The translations under genes were made by a program, and so were the position numbers. From DAOUAJ01 sp034433615 (lineage in GTDB: Bacteria > Chloroflexota > Anaerolineae > DUEN01): 8,474 nt of DNA. The DNA lies in assembly GCA_034433615.1 (NCBI GenBank), contig DAOUAJ010000404.1:1-8474 (forward strand). Direction: 5' to 3'. A model generated the notes under the pieces. The model saw nothing but the letters and a program-made list of their open reading frames with translations, ran no database searches and was not told the DNA's origin. Below, piece after piece: positions 1 to 6,171 of the stretch. Numbering within the stretch: position 1 is the first letter of the stretch; every line of letters starts with the position of its first letter.

Positions 1-138
1 CGCCACTTTCTCCAGGCCATCCTGCGCAACCCCTTCGTCTTGCGCAACCTGGGCATTCTCTCGCTGCTGATCGAATCGGTGGTCGGCGCTGCGGCCATGA
101 CCCGCTATCGTGCCTGGCGTCACCGCTCGTTCGGCTAG
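1..138 (+). CDS. C-terminal end of a probable family 2 glycosyltransferase (5' truncated by window)
   Basis: Frame 1 is open from the first base to a TAG at 136-138 and gives 45 residues. The stretch NPFVLRNLGILSLLIES lines up by eye with the tail of the GT2 encoded at 6168-7058 (QPAWLRNRGVQSIFLRS). They share the pattern P-x-x-LRN-x-G-x-x-S, followed by a basic end rich in Arg. The tail is amphipathic and basic and could lie against the membrane, as in many surface-glycan GTs. The family call is an inference from this tail plus the GT-rich surroundings. No catalytic part is visible, so another membrane-associated glycan enzyme is possible. The high GC matches the start of the GT2 at 955. The gene ends directly against an octamer repeat, with no terminator hairpin seen after the stop. 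Confidence 0.55.
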   Translation, partial: RHFLQAILRNPFVLRNLGILSLLIESVVGAAAMTRYRAWRHRSFG

Positions 139-154
139 ACGTTCCAACGTTCCA
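139..154 (+). repeat. Two tandem ACGTTCCA octamers, left flank of the toxin-antitoxin block
   Basis: ACGTTCCA occurs twice without a gap, beginning at the base after the upstream stop codon. The same octamer returns inverted at 850-857 and, as ACGTTCTA, twice at 928-943. These are the only clear clusters I noticed, and all lie between genes. I recall similar period-8 repeats from Chloroflexota drafts, but I have not verified this. Their role is unknown. Confidence 0.7.
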
Positions 155-177
155 GGAAGCGGCAGGGAATTACCGGC

Positions 178-206
178 TTGACCACCAAAACGGGATGACA
201 TAGAAT
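178..206 (+). promoter_or_regulatory. Sigma70-type promoter of the toxin-antitoxin operon
   Basis: A -35 box TTGACC (178-183, 5/6 to TTGACA) and a -10 box TAGAAT (201-206, 5/6 to TATAAT) are separated by exactly 17 bp. Transcription would begin near 213, giving a leader of about 37 nt to the preferred ATG at 250. It is the best-looking promoter in the window. It suggests that the pair is transcribed independently of the glycan genes. Such operons are usually autorepressed by the antitoxin, but I see no clear operator palindrome over these boxes. Confidence 0.6.
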
Positions 207-235
207 GGTCGTGCGAGACACATAACGAACCATGC

Positions 236-241
236 GGAAGG
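236..241 (+). promoter_or_regulatory. Ribosome binding site that selects the antitoxin start at 250
   Basis: GGAAGG at 236-241 lies 8 nt before the ATG at 250, a normal Shine-Dalgarno distance. The in-frame ATG at 232 has no purine-rich site upstream (cataacgaacc). The shorter protein is therefore preferred. Confidence 0.6.
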
Positions 242-249
242 ACAAGGCT

Positions 250-486
250 ATGCAAGATCTGCTCCAACGGATTACCTTTGACAGGGATGTGCTCTGTGGG
301 AAGCCGGTGATTCGGGGCTTACGTATCTCGGTCGAAATGGTCCTGGAACTCCTGGCCAAAGGCGCCGGCTGGGAGGAGATTCTGGAAGACTATCCTGAGC
401 TTGAGCCCGACGATCTGCGCGCGGCGCTGCTGTATGCGCATCATCTGGTGGCCGGTGAAAGTGTCCTGGATCGCGTGCCGGCATGA
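250..486 (+). CDS. DUF433 family antitoxin (VapB-like partner of a PIN-like toxin)
   Basis: The 78-residue product has the typical length and pattern of DUF433. It has an N-terminal ITFDRDVLCGKPVIRGLRIS segment (about residues 8-27), then VEMVLELLAKGAGWEEILEDYP and LEPDDLRAALLYAHHL (about 28-66). The G-K-P-x-I-x-G-x-R-I-S signature and the following helical, HTH-like region are the family hallmarks. Known and predicted members are antitoxins encoded just before a DUF5615 PIN-like nuclease, and are thought to neutralise it and bind their own promoter. The stop overlaps the toxin start by 4 nt (ATGA), so translation is probably coupled. An ATG at 232 would add six residues but lacks a ribosome binding site. 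DNA binding is inferred from the family, not shown here. Confidence 0.9.
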   Translation: MQDLLQRITFDRDVLCGKPVIRGLRISVEMVLELLAKGAGWEEILEDYPELEPDDLRAALLYAHHLVAGESVLDRVPA

Positions 487-836
487 AATTCCTGGTAGAC
501 GTCAACGCCAGCGGGGCTGTCGCGCGCTGGCTGGTGGAGATGGGACACGATGTAGCCCAGGTGACCGAGAAAGACCCCAGAATGCGAGACGAAGCGATTC
601 TGAGCTGGGCCATCCAGGAAGAGCGCATTATCATCACAACCGATCAGGATTTTGAAGAGATGATCTGGCGCGCAGGGAAGGCCCATTGTGGCGTTTTGCG
701 GCTGGAAAACGTACCCCGTGCGGAAAGAAGGGCCCTCCTGGAAGATGTGCTGGCTTACCACAGCCAGGAGCTGGAATCTGGCGCCATCGTCATCGCCCAA
801 AGCAGGAAAGTTCGCATCCGCAAACCGCCCGAATGA
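483..836 (+). CDS. DUF5615 PIN-like toxin (putative ribonuclease)
   Basis: This 117-residue protein begins MKFLVDVNAS, the first beta strand of the PIN-like DUF5615 fold with an acidic residue at D6. It continues with WLVEMGHDVAQV (about 17-28), an acidic D36-E37 before the helix leading to W42, and the motif ITTDQDF (51-57) with D54 and D56. These acidic residues would bind the metal ion in the nuclease site. The C-terminal half (VLRLENVP, LLEDVLAYHSQELESGAIVI) matches the closing part of the family, so the gene looks full length and intact. The start overlaps the antitoxin stop as ATGA. The probable role is cleavage of an RNA target unless bound by the antitoxin. The target is unknown, and many members of this family have not been tested. 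The pair sits inside a glycan cluster but has no evident link to glycan synthesis. Confidence 0.88.
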   Translation: MKFLVDVNASGAVARWLVEMGHDVAQVTEKDPRMRDEAILSWAIQEERIIITTDQDFEEMIWRAGKAHCGVLRLENVPRAERRALLEDVLAYHSQELESGAIVIAQSRKVRIRKPPE

Positions 837-859
837 AACGTCCGAAGGTTGGAACGTTT
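836..859 (+). terminator. Weak hairpin at the end of the toxin gene, possible terminator
   Basis: AAACGTCC (836-843) can pair with GGAACGTTT (851-859), giving an 8-bp stem with one bulged A (853) and a 7-nt loop. The stem starts on the last base of the toxin stop codon. No T-run follows (tagcag), so intrinsic termination is doubtful. The right arm coincides with an inverted octamer repeat, so the fold may only reflect that repeat. Confidence 0.25.
850..857 (-). repeat. Inverted copy of the ACGTTCCA octamer
   Basis: TGGAACGT here is the exact reverse complement of the octamer at 139-154. Read on the minus strand, the next eight bases (ACCTTCGG) look like a decayed second unit. It lies 14 bp after the toxin stop, so inverted copies flank the toxin-antitoxin operon. 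Confidence 0.55.
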
Positions 860-861
860 AG

Positions 862-936
862 CAGTTCCTCGAGTATTTGCGTCGCGCCAAGGCTGCGGCC
901 GGCGAGCTGCGGGACCAAACGGGCCCAACGTTCTAA
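862..936 (+). pseudogene. Remnant resembling the C-terminal helix of a four-helix-bundle (23S rRNA IVS-type) protein
   Basis: Between two octamer sites, one frame reads QFLEYLRRAKAAAGELRDQT and ends at TAA 934-936 inside the next repeat. A TAG at 859-861 closes the frame upstream, so no start codon or full protein is possible. FLEYLRRAKAAAGELR resembles the F-L-x-x-L-x-x-A-K-x-S-A-x-E-L-R-x-Q helix of four-helix-bundle proteins related to those encoded in 23S rRNA intervening sequences. That comparison is from memory. The high GC of this stretch (roughly 70% over 880-927) and its coding-like amphipathic pattern fit a decayed gene rather than random spacer. Chance resemblance over about 20 residues cannot be excluded. 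Confidence 0.35.
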
Positions 937-946
937 CGTTCTAACG
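928..946 (+). repeat. Tandem ACGTTCTA octamers (2.4 units) before the GT operon
   Basis: ACGTTCTA is repeated exactly at 928-935 and 936-943, followed by a partial ACG. It is a one-base variant of the ACGTTCCA unit at 139-154. It ends 8 bp before the ATG of the next gene, in the place where a ribosome binding site would be expected, and none is seen. The rest of the 837-954 gap holds only the weak hairpin, the inverted octamer and the helix remnant. Confidence 0.65.
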
Positions 947-954
947 AAAATATC

Positions 955-2196
955 ATGCGCTGCCCAACATTGACTGAACTCCCGCCCCCGCCGGCCGGTC
1001 GCACCGGCTGGCCGTGGACGGCGGAGAGCCCGCAATTGCCGGACACGATGCCCGATGGCCGGCCCTGGCCGCGGGTGAGCATCGTCACGCCGTCGTACAA
1101 CCAGGCGCAGTTCATCGAAGAGACCATCCGCTCGGTGCTGCTGCAGGGCTATCCCGATTTGGAGTACATCATCATAGACGGCGGCAGCACCGACGGCAGC
1201 GTGGAGATCATCCGCAAGTACGAGCCGTGGCTGGCCTATTGGGTGAGCGAGAGGGATCATGGACAAAGCCATGCTATTCATGCAGGTATCAAACTCTCTA
1301 CGGGCGATTTTTGTACGTGGCTGAACAGCGACGACTTGTTTTATCCTCGTGCCCTTGGGCAGGCTGCTCAAGTCTTGGTAGATGATCCGAATTCGGGATT
1401 CATATATCGGGACTGTGCTTACATTTCAGGCAATGGAGACAAATGCGGGTACTGGTGTACGTTCCCTTCGTCAGTGTCTAGCATCCTATTGAATGCCAAT
1501 ACGATTCCGCAGCCTACCGTCTTGATGCGTCGCTCGGCTTATGATGCAGTAGGAGGTATAAACAAGAGGTTAAGCTATGTCATGGATTTTGATTTGTGGC
1601 TTAAGATCGCCGCTGTCTTTCCCACTCATTACTTGCCAGGGGAAGCGGCTGCATTTCGTCTACATGATCAAAGCAAGTCTGTTGAACAGAGTGTACGGTT
1701 TTGGCCGGAGGCCATTTTGGCAGTAAGTGAAAACCGCTACCTTATCGAGGGTCTCGATCCCGAAGTATACAACGAGGGTCTTAGGCGTTTATATGTTAGA
1801 GCCGCAATGGATTTTTATCATTACGGTGACCTGAACAGCTTCCGAGAATACTTTGAAAGATCAAGCATCAATGGTCTTGTCCCTTGGGGAAGTCGAGAGG
1901 CTTTGGCGGAAGAACTTGTGGCTCGTATTATTCGACCCTTGCATCTTTCCATCGAAACTGAAGCGATCCCTGCTAGACTTTGGAAGTTAATATCAAATCT
2001 TAAGCAATTTGACAAACAGTTAGCAGGGCAAGTAGCAGTAGTGGCTTCGTTCTGGTCCAAACAGCATCATCTAGATTATCATACAATTCGCTTTGGGGTT
2101 ACATCTGTTGTATGTAACATAAGAAACCTATCGAACTTGGGATTGGCAAAGCTCGTGTTTGCCTCTATGGCCAATAGAGCCTGGATGAAGCCTTAA
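955..2196 (+). CDS. Family 2 glycosyltransferase (GT-A fold)
   Basis: This 413-residue enzyme would transfer a sugar from a nucleotide donor to a glycan acceptor in the cytoplasm. The GT-A domain starts near residue 40: RVSIVTPSYNQAQFIEETIRSVL (40-62), LEYIIIDGGSTDGSVEII (69-86), the conserved DHGQSHAI (101-108), and the metal-binding motif as NSDD (124-127). The first Asp of the usual DXD is Asn here, a common variant in this subfamily. MDFDLWLKIA (210-219) supplies the catalytic acidic residue expected in an inverting enzyme. About 180 residues of unassigned alpha-helical sequence follow. The proline-rich start with GRTGWPWT is, from memory, typical of such GT2s in Chloroflexota and Cyanobacteria and supports ATG 955, although no Shine-Dalgarno site is visible. 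GC falls abruptly from about 65% (961-1260) to about 47% (1261-1620), suggesting a recombinant gene. Confidence 0.92.
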   Translation: MRCPTLTELPPPPAGRTGWPWTAESPQLPDTMPDGRPWPRVSIVTPSYNQAQFIEETIRSVLLQGYPDLEYIIIDGGSTDGSVEIIRKYEPWLAYWVSERDHGQSHAIHAGIKLSTGDFCTWLNSDDLFYPRALGQAAQVLVDDPNSGFIYRDCAYISGNGDKCGYWCTFPSSVSSILLNANTIPQPTVLMRRSAYDAVGGINKRLSYVMDFDLWLKIAAVFPTHYLPGEAAAFRLHDQSKSVEQSVRFWPEAILAVSENRYLIEGLDPEVYNEGLRRLYVRAAMDFYHYGDLNSFREYFERSSINGLVPWGSREALAEELVARIIRPLHLSIETEAIPARLWKLISNLKQFDKQLAGQVAVVASFWSKQHHLDYHTIRFGVTSVVCNIRNLSNLGLAKLVFASMANRAWMKP

Positions 2197-2206
2197 GTAC
2201 AAATTG

Positions 2207-3517
2207 ATGCGCATCCTAATGGTGGTAGAATTGCTGGCCGACATCGGCGGCCTGGAAGAAGCGGTCGTGGCCTTGAGCGAGGCGCTTTCTAGAGCCGGCC
2301 ATGCGGTCAATCTCTTTTCCTGCCGCCCGGTTTCAGGGACCAACGAATACCGCGGTCGGCTGGAACGCGCTGGTGTTTCGGTGTTTGCCGGTCCTGGATG
2401 GCTATACCGCTTGGCCAGGGTCCCCTGGCGCACCCGCGATCGGTTGATCACGCTCTCAATTGACCTATTGGCGCCTTTATTGCTACCGATTGCGCTCGTA
2501 TACAGTCTGAGGCGACATCGCTCCTGGCGACAAAGCTATGCAGGCGCCCGTGGCCGCGTTCGGCACTGGTTGGGCGATCGGCTCATGTGGGATGCGGTCG
2601 CGTACCGTCCGTTGGCCCGCATTCTGCGCCAATTTCGGCCCGATATAGTACACGTCCATGGCTGGGGCCTGGGTGTTGATCCGCCATTTGCCATTGATTG
2701 GGCCTTATCTCATGGATTGTCGGTAGTTTACACAGAACATGGCGTGTCGTCGAGCAACCCAGGCTGGGAACGACTGCCTGCAGGCGCCGAGCGGGCCCAT
2801 GTCGCTATTGGCCCATCCATGGGCGCCGTCAATGCCATGGCGCAATATGGGGTATCAAGGCAACGCCTGGCACATATTCCTTACATCACTTTACCTCCCA
2901 TAATGGAGGAACCTATTGCTTCTCCATCGGCGATGACGCAAGCAAAAAACATTGTCTGTGTGGCGCGTCTGGCGCCCCAGAAAGGGCATCGATACTTACT
3001 GGCTGCCATGAAAGACGTGATACGCGTGCACCCTGATGCTCATCTGTATCTGGTCGGTGATGGTTCAGCGCGCCGTGATCTGGAGCGCCTGTGTCGAGAC
3101 CTGGAGATTACGACTTGCGTTACTTTCGTTGGCGCCATCCCGCGCTCACAGATAGGACCGTGGTACGCTCGCGCCATGATGGTGGTATTGCCGTCCCTAT
3201 CGGAAGGCTTACCCAACACCTTGTTGGAGGCTATGGCGTGCGCTCGCCCGATCGTGACCACCGACATCGAGGGAACACGCGAGCTGGTTAAGCAGGGGTA
3301 TAACGGCATTTTGGTTCCGCCAAAGGATCACGCGGCGCTAGCCGAAGCGATCTGCAATTTACTGGCCAATCCCGATCTATGCCGCCAAATGGGCGAGAGA
3401 GGACGCAATGAGTTCCTTAGTGGCCCTTTTCACGCCCCCGCTGTACTTGCCAGGACGATCGAGGCTTATAACCAGGCAATTGCGGCAGCGGCTAACTTAT
3501 CCCGGACGACCGCTTGA
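2207..3517 (+). CDS. Family 4 glycosyltransferase (GT-B fold)
   Basis: The 436-residue product has both halves of a GT-B enzyme. The N-terminal domain begins MRILMVVELLADIGGLEEAV with the Gly-rich acceptor-side loop, and RPDIVHVHGWG (144-154) and YTEHG (175-179) follow. The C-terminal donor-binding domain shows VARLAPQKGHRYLLAA (252-267), LYLVGDGS (280-287), VTFVGAIPRSQI (305-316) and the EX7E motif E333-E341 in SEGLPNTLLEAMA, then GTREL and GILVPP. These are hallmarks of retaining GT4 enzymes using nucleotide-sugar donors. A hydrophobic stretch at about 84-101 may touch the membrane. The ATG at 2207 is chosen. A TTG immediately before it would add one residue, and the Shine-Dalgarno signal is weak either way. 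The gene starts 10 bp after the previous stop, consistent with one operon. GC is about 60% in the 5' part, unlike the 3' part of the preceding gene. The sugar specificity is unknown. Confidence 0.93.
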   Translation: MRILMVVELLADIGGLEEAVVALSEALSRAGHAVNLFSCRPVSGTNEYRGRLERAGVSVFAGPGWLYRLARVPWRTRDRLITLSIDLLAPLLLPIALVYSLRRHRSWRQSYAGARGRVRHWLGDRLMWDAVAYRPLARILRQFRPDIVHVHGWGLGVDPPFAIDWALSHGLSVVYTEHGVSSSNPGWERLPAGAERAHVAIGPSMGAVNAMAQYGVSRQRLAHIPYITLPPIMEEPIASPSAMTQAKNIVCVARLAPQKGHRYLLAAMKDVIRVHPDAHLYLVGDGSARRDLERLCRDLEITTCVTFVGAIPRSQIGPWYARAMMVVLPSLSEGLPNTLLEAMACARPIVTTDIEGTRELVKQGYNGILVPPKDHAALAEAICNLLANPDLCRQMGERGRNEFLSGPFHAPAVLARTIEAYNQAIAAAANLSRTTA

Positions 3518-3522
3518 CGCAA

Positions 3523-3530
3523 AGGGGTGA
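3523..3530 (+). promoter_or_regulatory. Strong ribosome binding site that selects a GTG start at 3536
   Basis: AAAGGGGTGA (3521-3530) matches AAGGAGGTGA at 8 of 10 positions and lies 5 nt before GTG 3536. An in-frame GTG at 3527 is part of this site and so is unlikely to be the start. This is the best Shine-Dalgarno site in the GT operon, suggesting high translation of the exported protein. Confidence 0.6.
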
Positions 3531-3535
3531 TTAAC

Positions 3536-5002
3536 GTGCAAACACGTAGCTACCCACTTGTTTTCTTGATAACCTTCCACTTGCTGCGGAGGTTTTTTGT
3601 AATTGCAACCGTCGTTTGTCTTTCCCTCTGCATGATCAACCCATCGCAGGCGGCGGTGCCTCTGCAGCCGCAAAACCCCTGGTCCCCGTTGGAGCAGGTT
3701 TATGCAGGCGAAAATCTCAATACACCGATTTTGATTGCCGATGCTAACGGCGCCTTGCACGCCTTGTGGTGGGGACGTGCAGCCGGACAAACGGAGGGCG
3801 AAACCGTCATCATGTATGCGCGTTGGCAGGAAAACAGGTGGACGATGCCAACGGATATTATAGCAGGTGTTCGTGGCGGCGGTGCAGCCTTCCCGGCCGC
3901 AATAGTGGACGAGCGCGGTATCCTGCACGTGATCTGGGCAGGCCCACAATTATATTACAGCACAGCGCCAGCATGGGCCGCCGAAAATCCTCGCAACTGG
4001 TCAGTCCCTATCGAAATCGGTGAGGGAAAGCAAGTCATCTCATGGTCGGACCTGGTGCTTGACGCCAAGGGTACATTGCACGCGCTTTTCGCCGAAAAAG
4101 GCGGAACAGTGCACCACGTGTCTTCTGATGACGGGGGCAAGACTTGGTCAAGCCCCACGCCAACGTCAGCGCCTCCACCAGCAACAGGTGACGGATATGT
4201 GCGCGCTGACCTGGAGGCAGATGGCGTCACCCTGCACGCGGTGTGGCAGCGCTATCCGCTTCCGGATGGCTATCCGCCGCTGGGTGTATTCTACGCCCGG
4301 TCTGTTGATGGCGGCGCAACGTGGACTTCCGAGGTAGAGTTGGCAGGACCTGATTACGGTGAACCCGAGATAGTCATCAACGAAGGCGTGGTTCACGTCG
4401 TGTACAATGGGCGGGCAGGGATCGGCGGCCGATACCATCGCATGTCGTCTGACGGCGGCCAAAGTTGGTCCGGCCGTCTCGATATCATTCCCCCCGGGGG
4501 CGGCGGTGGCTTGACCGGACACCCCTGGTTGGATTACGACAGCGCGAACACCCTTTACTTCATAGCAGGCGAAGGCGCTCTCATTGCCGAGTGGAACGGA
4601 CAAAGCTGGTCCGGGGTACAAGACTTGCGCACTCTGGCAATGACTTCACTCGAATACGTCGAGCAACCGGCGCTCGCCGTACTGCAGGGGAACCAGTTAC
4701 ATGTGATATTCTGGGACGGTCGCAAACGTCTCTGGCATACATGGCGAACAACCTCTGCGGTTCATGTTCCTCCGACACCGTATGCTGCTGTACTCGTGTC
4801 GCCCACCAGAGAAAGTACGGCCAACAAGCCTTCACCAATGCCACCTGAGCCAACCAGATTGCCGACAGAACAGGCGCTACCTTCCACGCCAATGCCGAAC
4901 CCTAACGCTGGTATCAATGCCTTGGTGATCGCAACTGTGCCCACCCTGGCGTTCGTAGCAGCCGTCTTTGCGCTTTCACTGTCGCAAAAACATCGCCGAT
5001 AG
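3536..5002 (+). CDS. Exported, C-terminally anchored Asp-box (BNR/sialidase-like) beta-propeller protein
   Basis: The product (488 residues from GTG 3536) has a signal peptide: R18-R19, a hydrophobic core at about 20-34, and a likely cleavage after SQA (37-39). The body carries three Asp boxes, S-x-D-x-G-x-[ST]-W, at 196-204, 256-263 and 304-311. A strand motif of the type [LV]HxxW recurs seven times at residues 74, 130, 181, 233, 286, 340 and 388, a period of about 52, pointing to a seven-bladed beta-propeller. A Pro/Thr/Ser-rich linker (about 411-458) leads to one membrane helix (about 460-482) and a basic tail QKHRR, so the propeller should face outwards. I see no FRIP motif or clear arginine triad, so sialidase activity is not supported. 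Glycan binding or another surface role is more likely. It lies between GT genes with 18- and 17-bp gaps, so it is probably co-transcribed and linked to the surface glycan. Confidence 0.85.
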   Translation: MQTRSYPLVFLITFHLLRRFFVIATVVCLSLCMINPSQAAVPLQPQNPWSPLEQVYAGENLNTPILIADANGALHALWWGRAAGQTEGETVIMYARWQENRWTMPTDIIAGVRGGGAAFPAAIVDERGILHVIWAGPQLYYSTAPAWAAENPRNWSVPIEIGEGKQVISWSDLVLDAKGTLHALFAEKGGTVHHVSSDDGGKTWSSPTPTSAPPPATGDGYVRADLEADGVTLHAVWQRYPLPDGYPPLGVFYARSVDGGATWTSEVELAGPDYGEPEIVINEGVVHVVYNGRAGIGGRYHRMSSDGGQSWSGRLDIIPPGGGGGLTGHPWLDYDSANTLYFIAGEGALIAEWNGQSWSGVQDLRTLAMTSLEYVEQPALAVLQGNQLHVIFWDGRKRLWHTWRTTSAVHVPPTPYAAVLVSPTRESTANKPSPMPPEPTRLPTEQALPSTPMPNPNAGINALVIATVPTLAFVAAVFALSLSQKHRR

Positions 5003-5019
5003 TACATTCAAGAGCCAAC

Positions 5020-6171
5020 ATGCCTTTGGTCAGCGTCGTTATCCCGACCTATAATAGGGGTGACTTCCTTCGCGAAGCTATGATGAGCGTGCTTGATCAG
5101 ACCATGTCCGATCTGGAGCTGATCGTAGTTGACGATGGTTCCACTGATAATACGCCAGAAGTTGTGGCCAGTATATTAGATCGGCGTATTCGCTATGTTT
5201 GCCAACCTAATAGCGGTCGCTCGGCGGCCAGAAATCATGGCACAAAACTGGCGCAGGGGCAATATCTTGGGTTTCTTGACTCAGACGACCGCTATCTTCC
5301 TACGGCGCTTGAGAGTCACCTTGCGCAACTCATGCATCAGCCTCAAGTAGGCATCACCCTCGGCGGCTATGAATACATTGATCAGCACGGACAGACGCTA
5401 GGCACGCGGCAACCTTGGGAGGAAAATGACGACTTGAGCCTAAGGGGCTGGCTCTTTAACTGCTATGCGACACCTGGTTCCGTGCTGCTGCGGCGCGAGT
5501 GGTTCGAGCAAATCGGAGGGTTCGATCCCGTGCTTTTAATTTCAATGGCAGAAGATTGGGATCTGTTTCTAAGACTTGCACAAGCTGGCTGTCCTATGTG
5601 CTGGGTCCGGCGAGTGGTGTATCAGTATCGTCAACATCCCGGCAATTCGGTAAATGCTATAGCTAGACATCGCGATGGTGCGCTCTATGCCTTGGACAAA
5701 TTGTTTAATTGGCCATATCTCACATCAGAAATTACCGCCTTGGAACGGCAGGCGAAGGCGTGGATATATGTCGTTTACGGTAAGAGGGGCTGGCTGGCAG
5801 GAGATGTATCGTTTGCGACCGCCGCTCTGCGTGAGGCAATTCATCTCGATCCAACCCTGATCGCTGAGCGCAAATTATCCGTTCTTACATTCTTATTAGC
5901 TCAGCCGAATGATGGCACTGGCCCAAAAACTGCTGGAATCTTAAAATGCCTTCCCCCTGAATTCGCTGTGACCAGGCGCGACATACGCTACGCGCGAGCG
6001 ACGTACGAGATGATCTCGTTTCGCAAGACAGCCGAAGAAGGAAACATCGGCGAGGCGTTCAAACATATGGGATTGGCGATTTGGTTGCACCCCCAATGGA
6101 TATTGAAACGCAGTATACTATTGTGCGTCATGAAACAGATTTTGGTCCGACTAAGCGGCGATAAGCCATGA
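5020..6171 (+). CDS. Family 2 glycosyltransferase with TPR-like C-terminal region
   Basis: The N-terminal 220 residues of this 383-residue protein are a canonical GT-A domain: LVSVVIPTYNRGDFLREAM (3-21), LELIVVDDGSTDNT (32-45), GRSAARNHG (66-74), the metal-binding LDSDD (86-90), and AEDWDLFLRL (177-186) with the likely catalytic acid. VVYQYRQHPGNSV (199-211) closes the domain. The C-terminal part has two helical segments resembling TPR units, at about 245-283 (ending AIHLDPTLI) and 324-361 (ending AIWLHPQWI). TPR units often mediate protein contacts, so this tail may dock the enzyme in a complex. The same layout occurs in the GT2 at 7030. The ATG at 5020 gives the normal family start, with only a weak AAGAG upstream. 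It begins 17 bp after the propeller gene, and its stop overlaps the next start by 4 nt. Confidence 0.92.
   Translation: MPLVSVVIPTYNRGDFLREAMMSVLDQTMSDLELIVVDDGSTDNTPEVVASILDRRIRYVCQPNSGRSAARNHGTKLAQGQYLGFLDSDDRYLPTALESHLAQLMHQPQVGITLGGYEYIDQHGQTLGTRQPWEENDDLSLRGWLFNCYATPGSVLLRREWFEQIGGFDPVLLISMAEDWDLFLRLAQAGCPMCWVRRVVYQYRQHPGNSVNAIARHRDGALYALDKLFNWPYLTSEITALERQAKAWIYVVYGKRGWLAGDVSFATAALREAIHLDPTLIAERKLSVLTFLLAQPNDGTGPKTAGILKCLPPEFAVTRRDIRYARATYEMISFRKTAEEGNIGEAFKHMGLAIWLHPQWILKRSILLCVMKQILVRLSGDKP

Noticed and set aside
850..878. Possible promoter TTGGAA-N17-GTATTT before the GT operon
   Set aside because: The -10 element is poor and the -35 element is part of the octamer repeat. I cannot support a promoter here.
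139..946. CRISPR-like array suggested by recurring octamers
   Set aside because: The units are 8 bp, directly abutting or far apart, with no regular spacers and no cas genes.
790..1371. 193-codon open frame on the minus strand across the start of the GT2 at 955
   Set aside because: It runs antisense to a clear GT2 coding region and through the repeats. Its sequence is arginine-rich with no family pattern, as expected for a shadow frame in GC-rich DNA.
2098..2118. Perfect 7-bp inverted repeat GTTACAT/ATGTAAC with 7-nt loop
   Set aside because: It lies inside the GT2 coding region, about 75 bp before its stop, with no T-run. A stem this short is expected by chance, so I do not call it a terminator or operator.
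4490..4510. C6-G5 tract followed by GGC repeats in the propeller gene, possible slippage site
   Set aside because: The tracts are too short for typical phase variation, and the frame is intact as a glycine-rich loop (residues 321-325).
3536..5002. Active sialidase/neuraminidase
   Set aside because: Asp boxes are structural and occur in many propellers. The FRIP motif and arginine triad are not recognisable, so only the fold is claimed.
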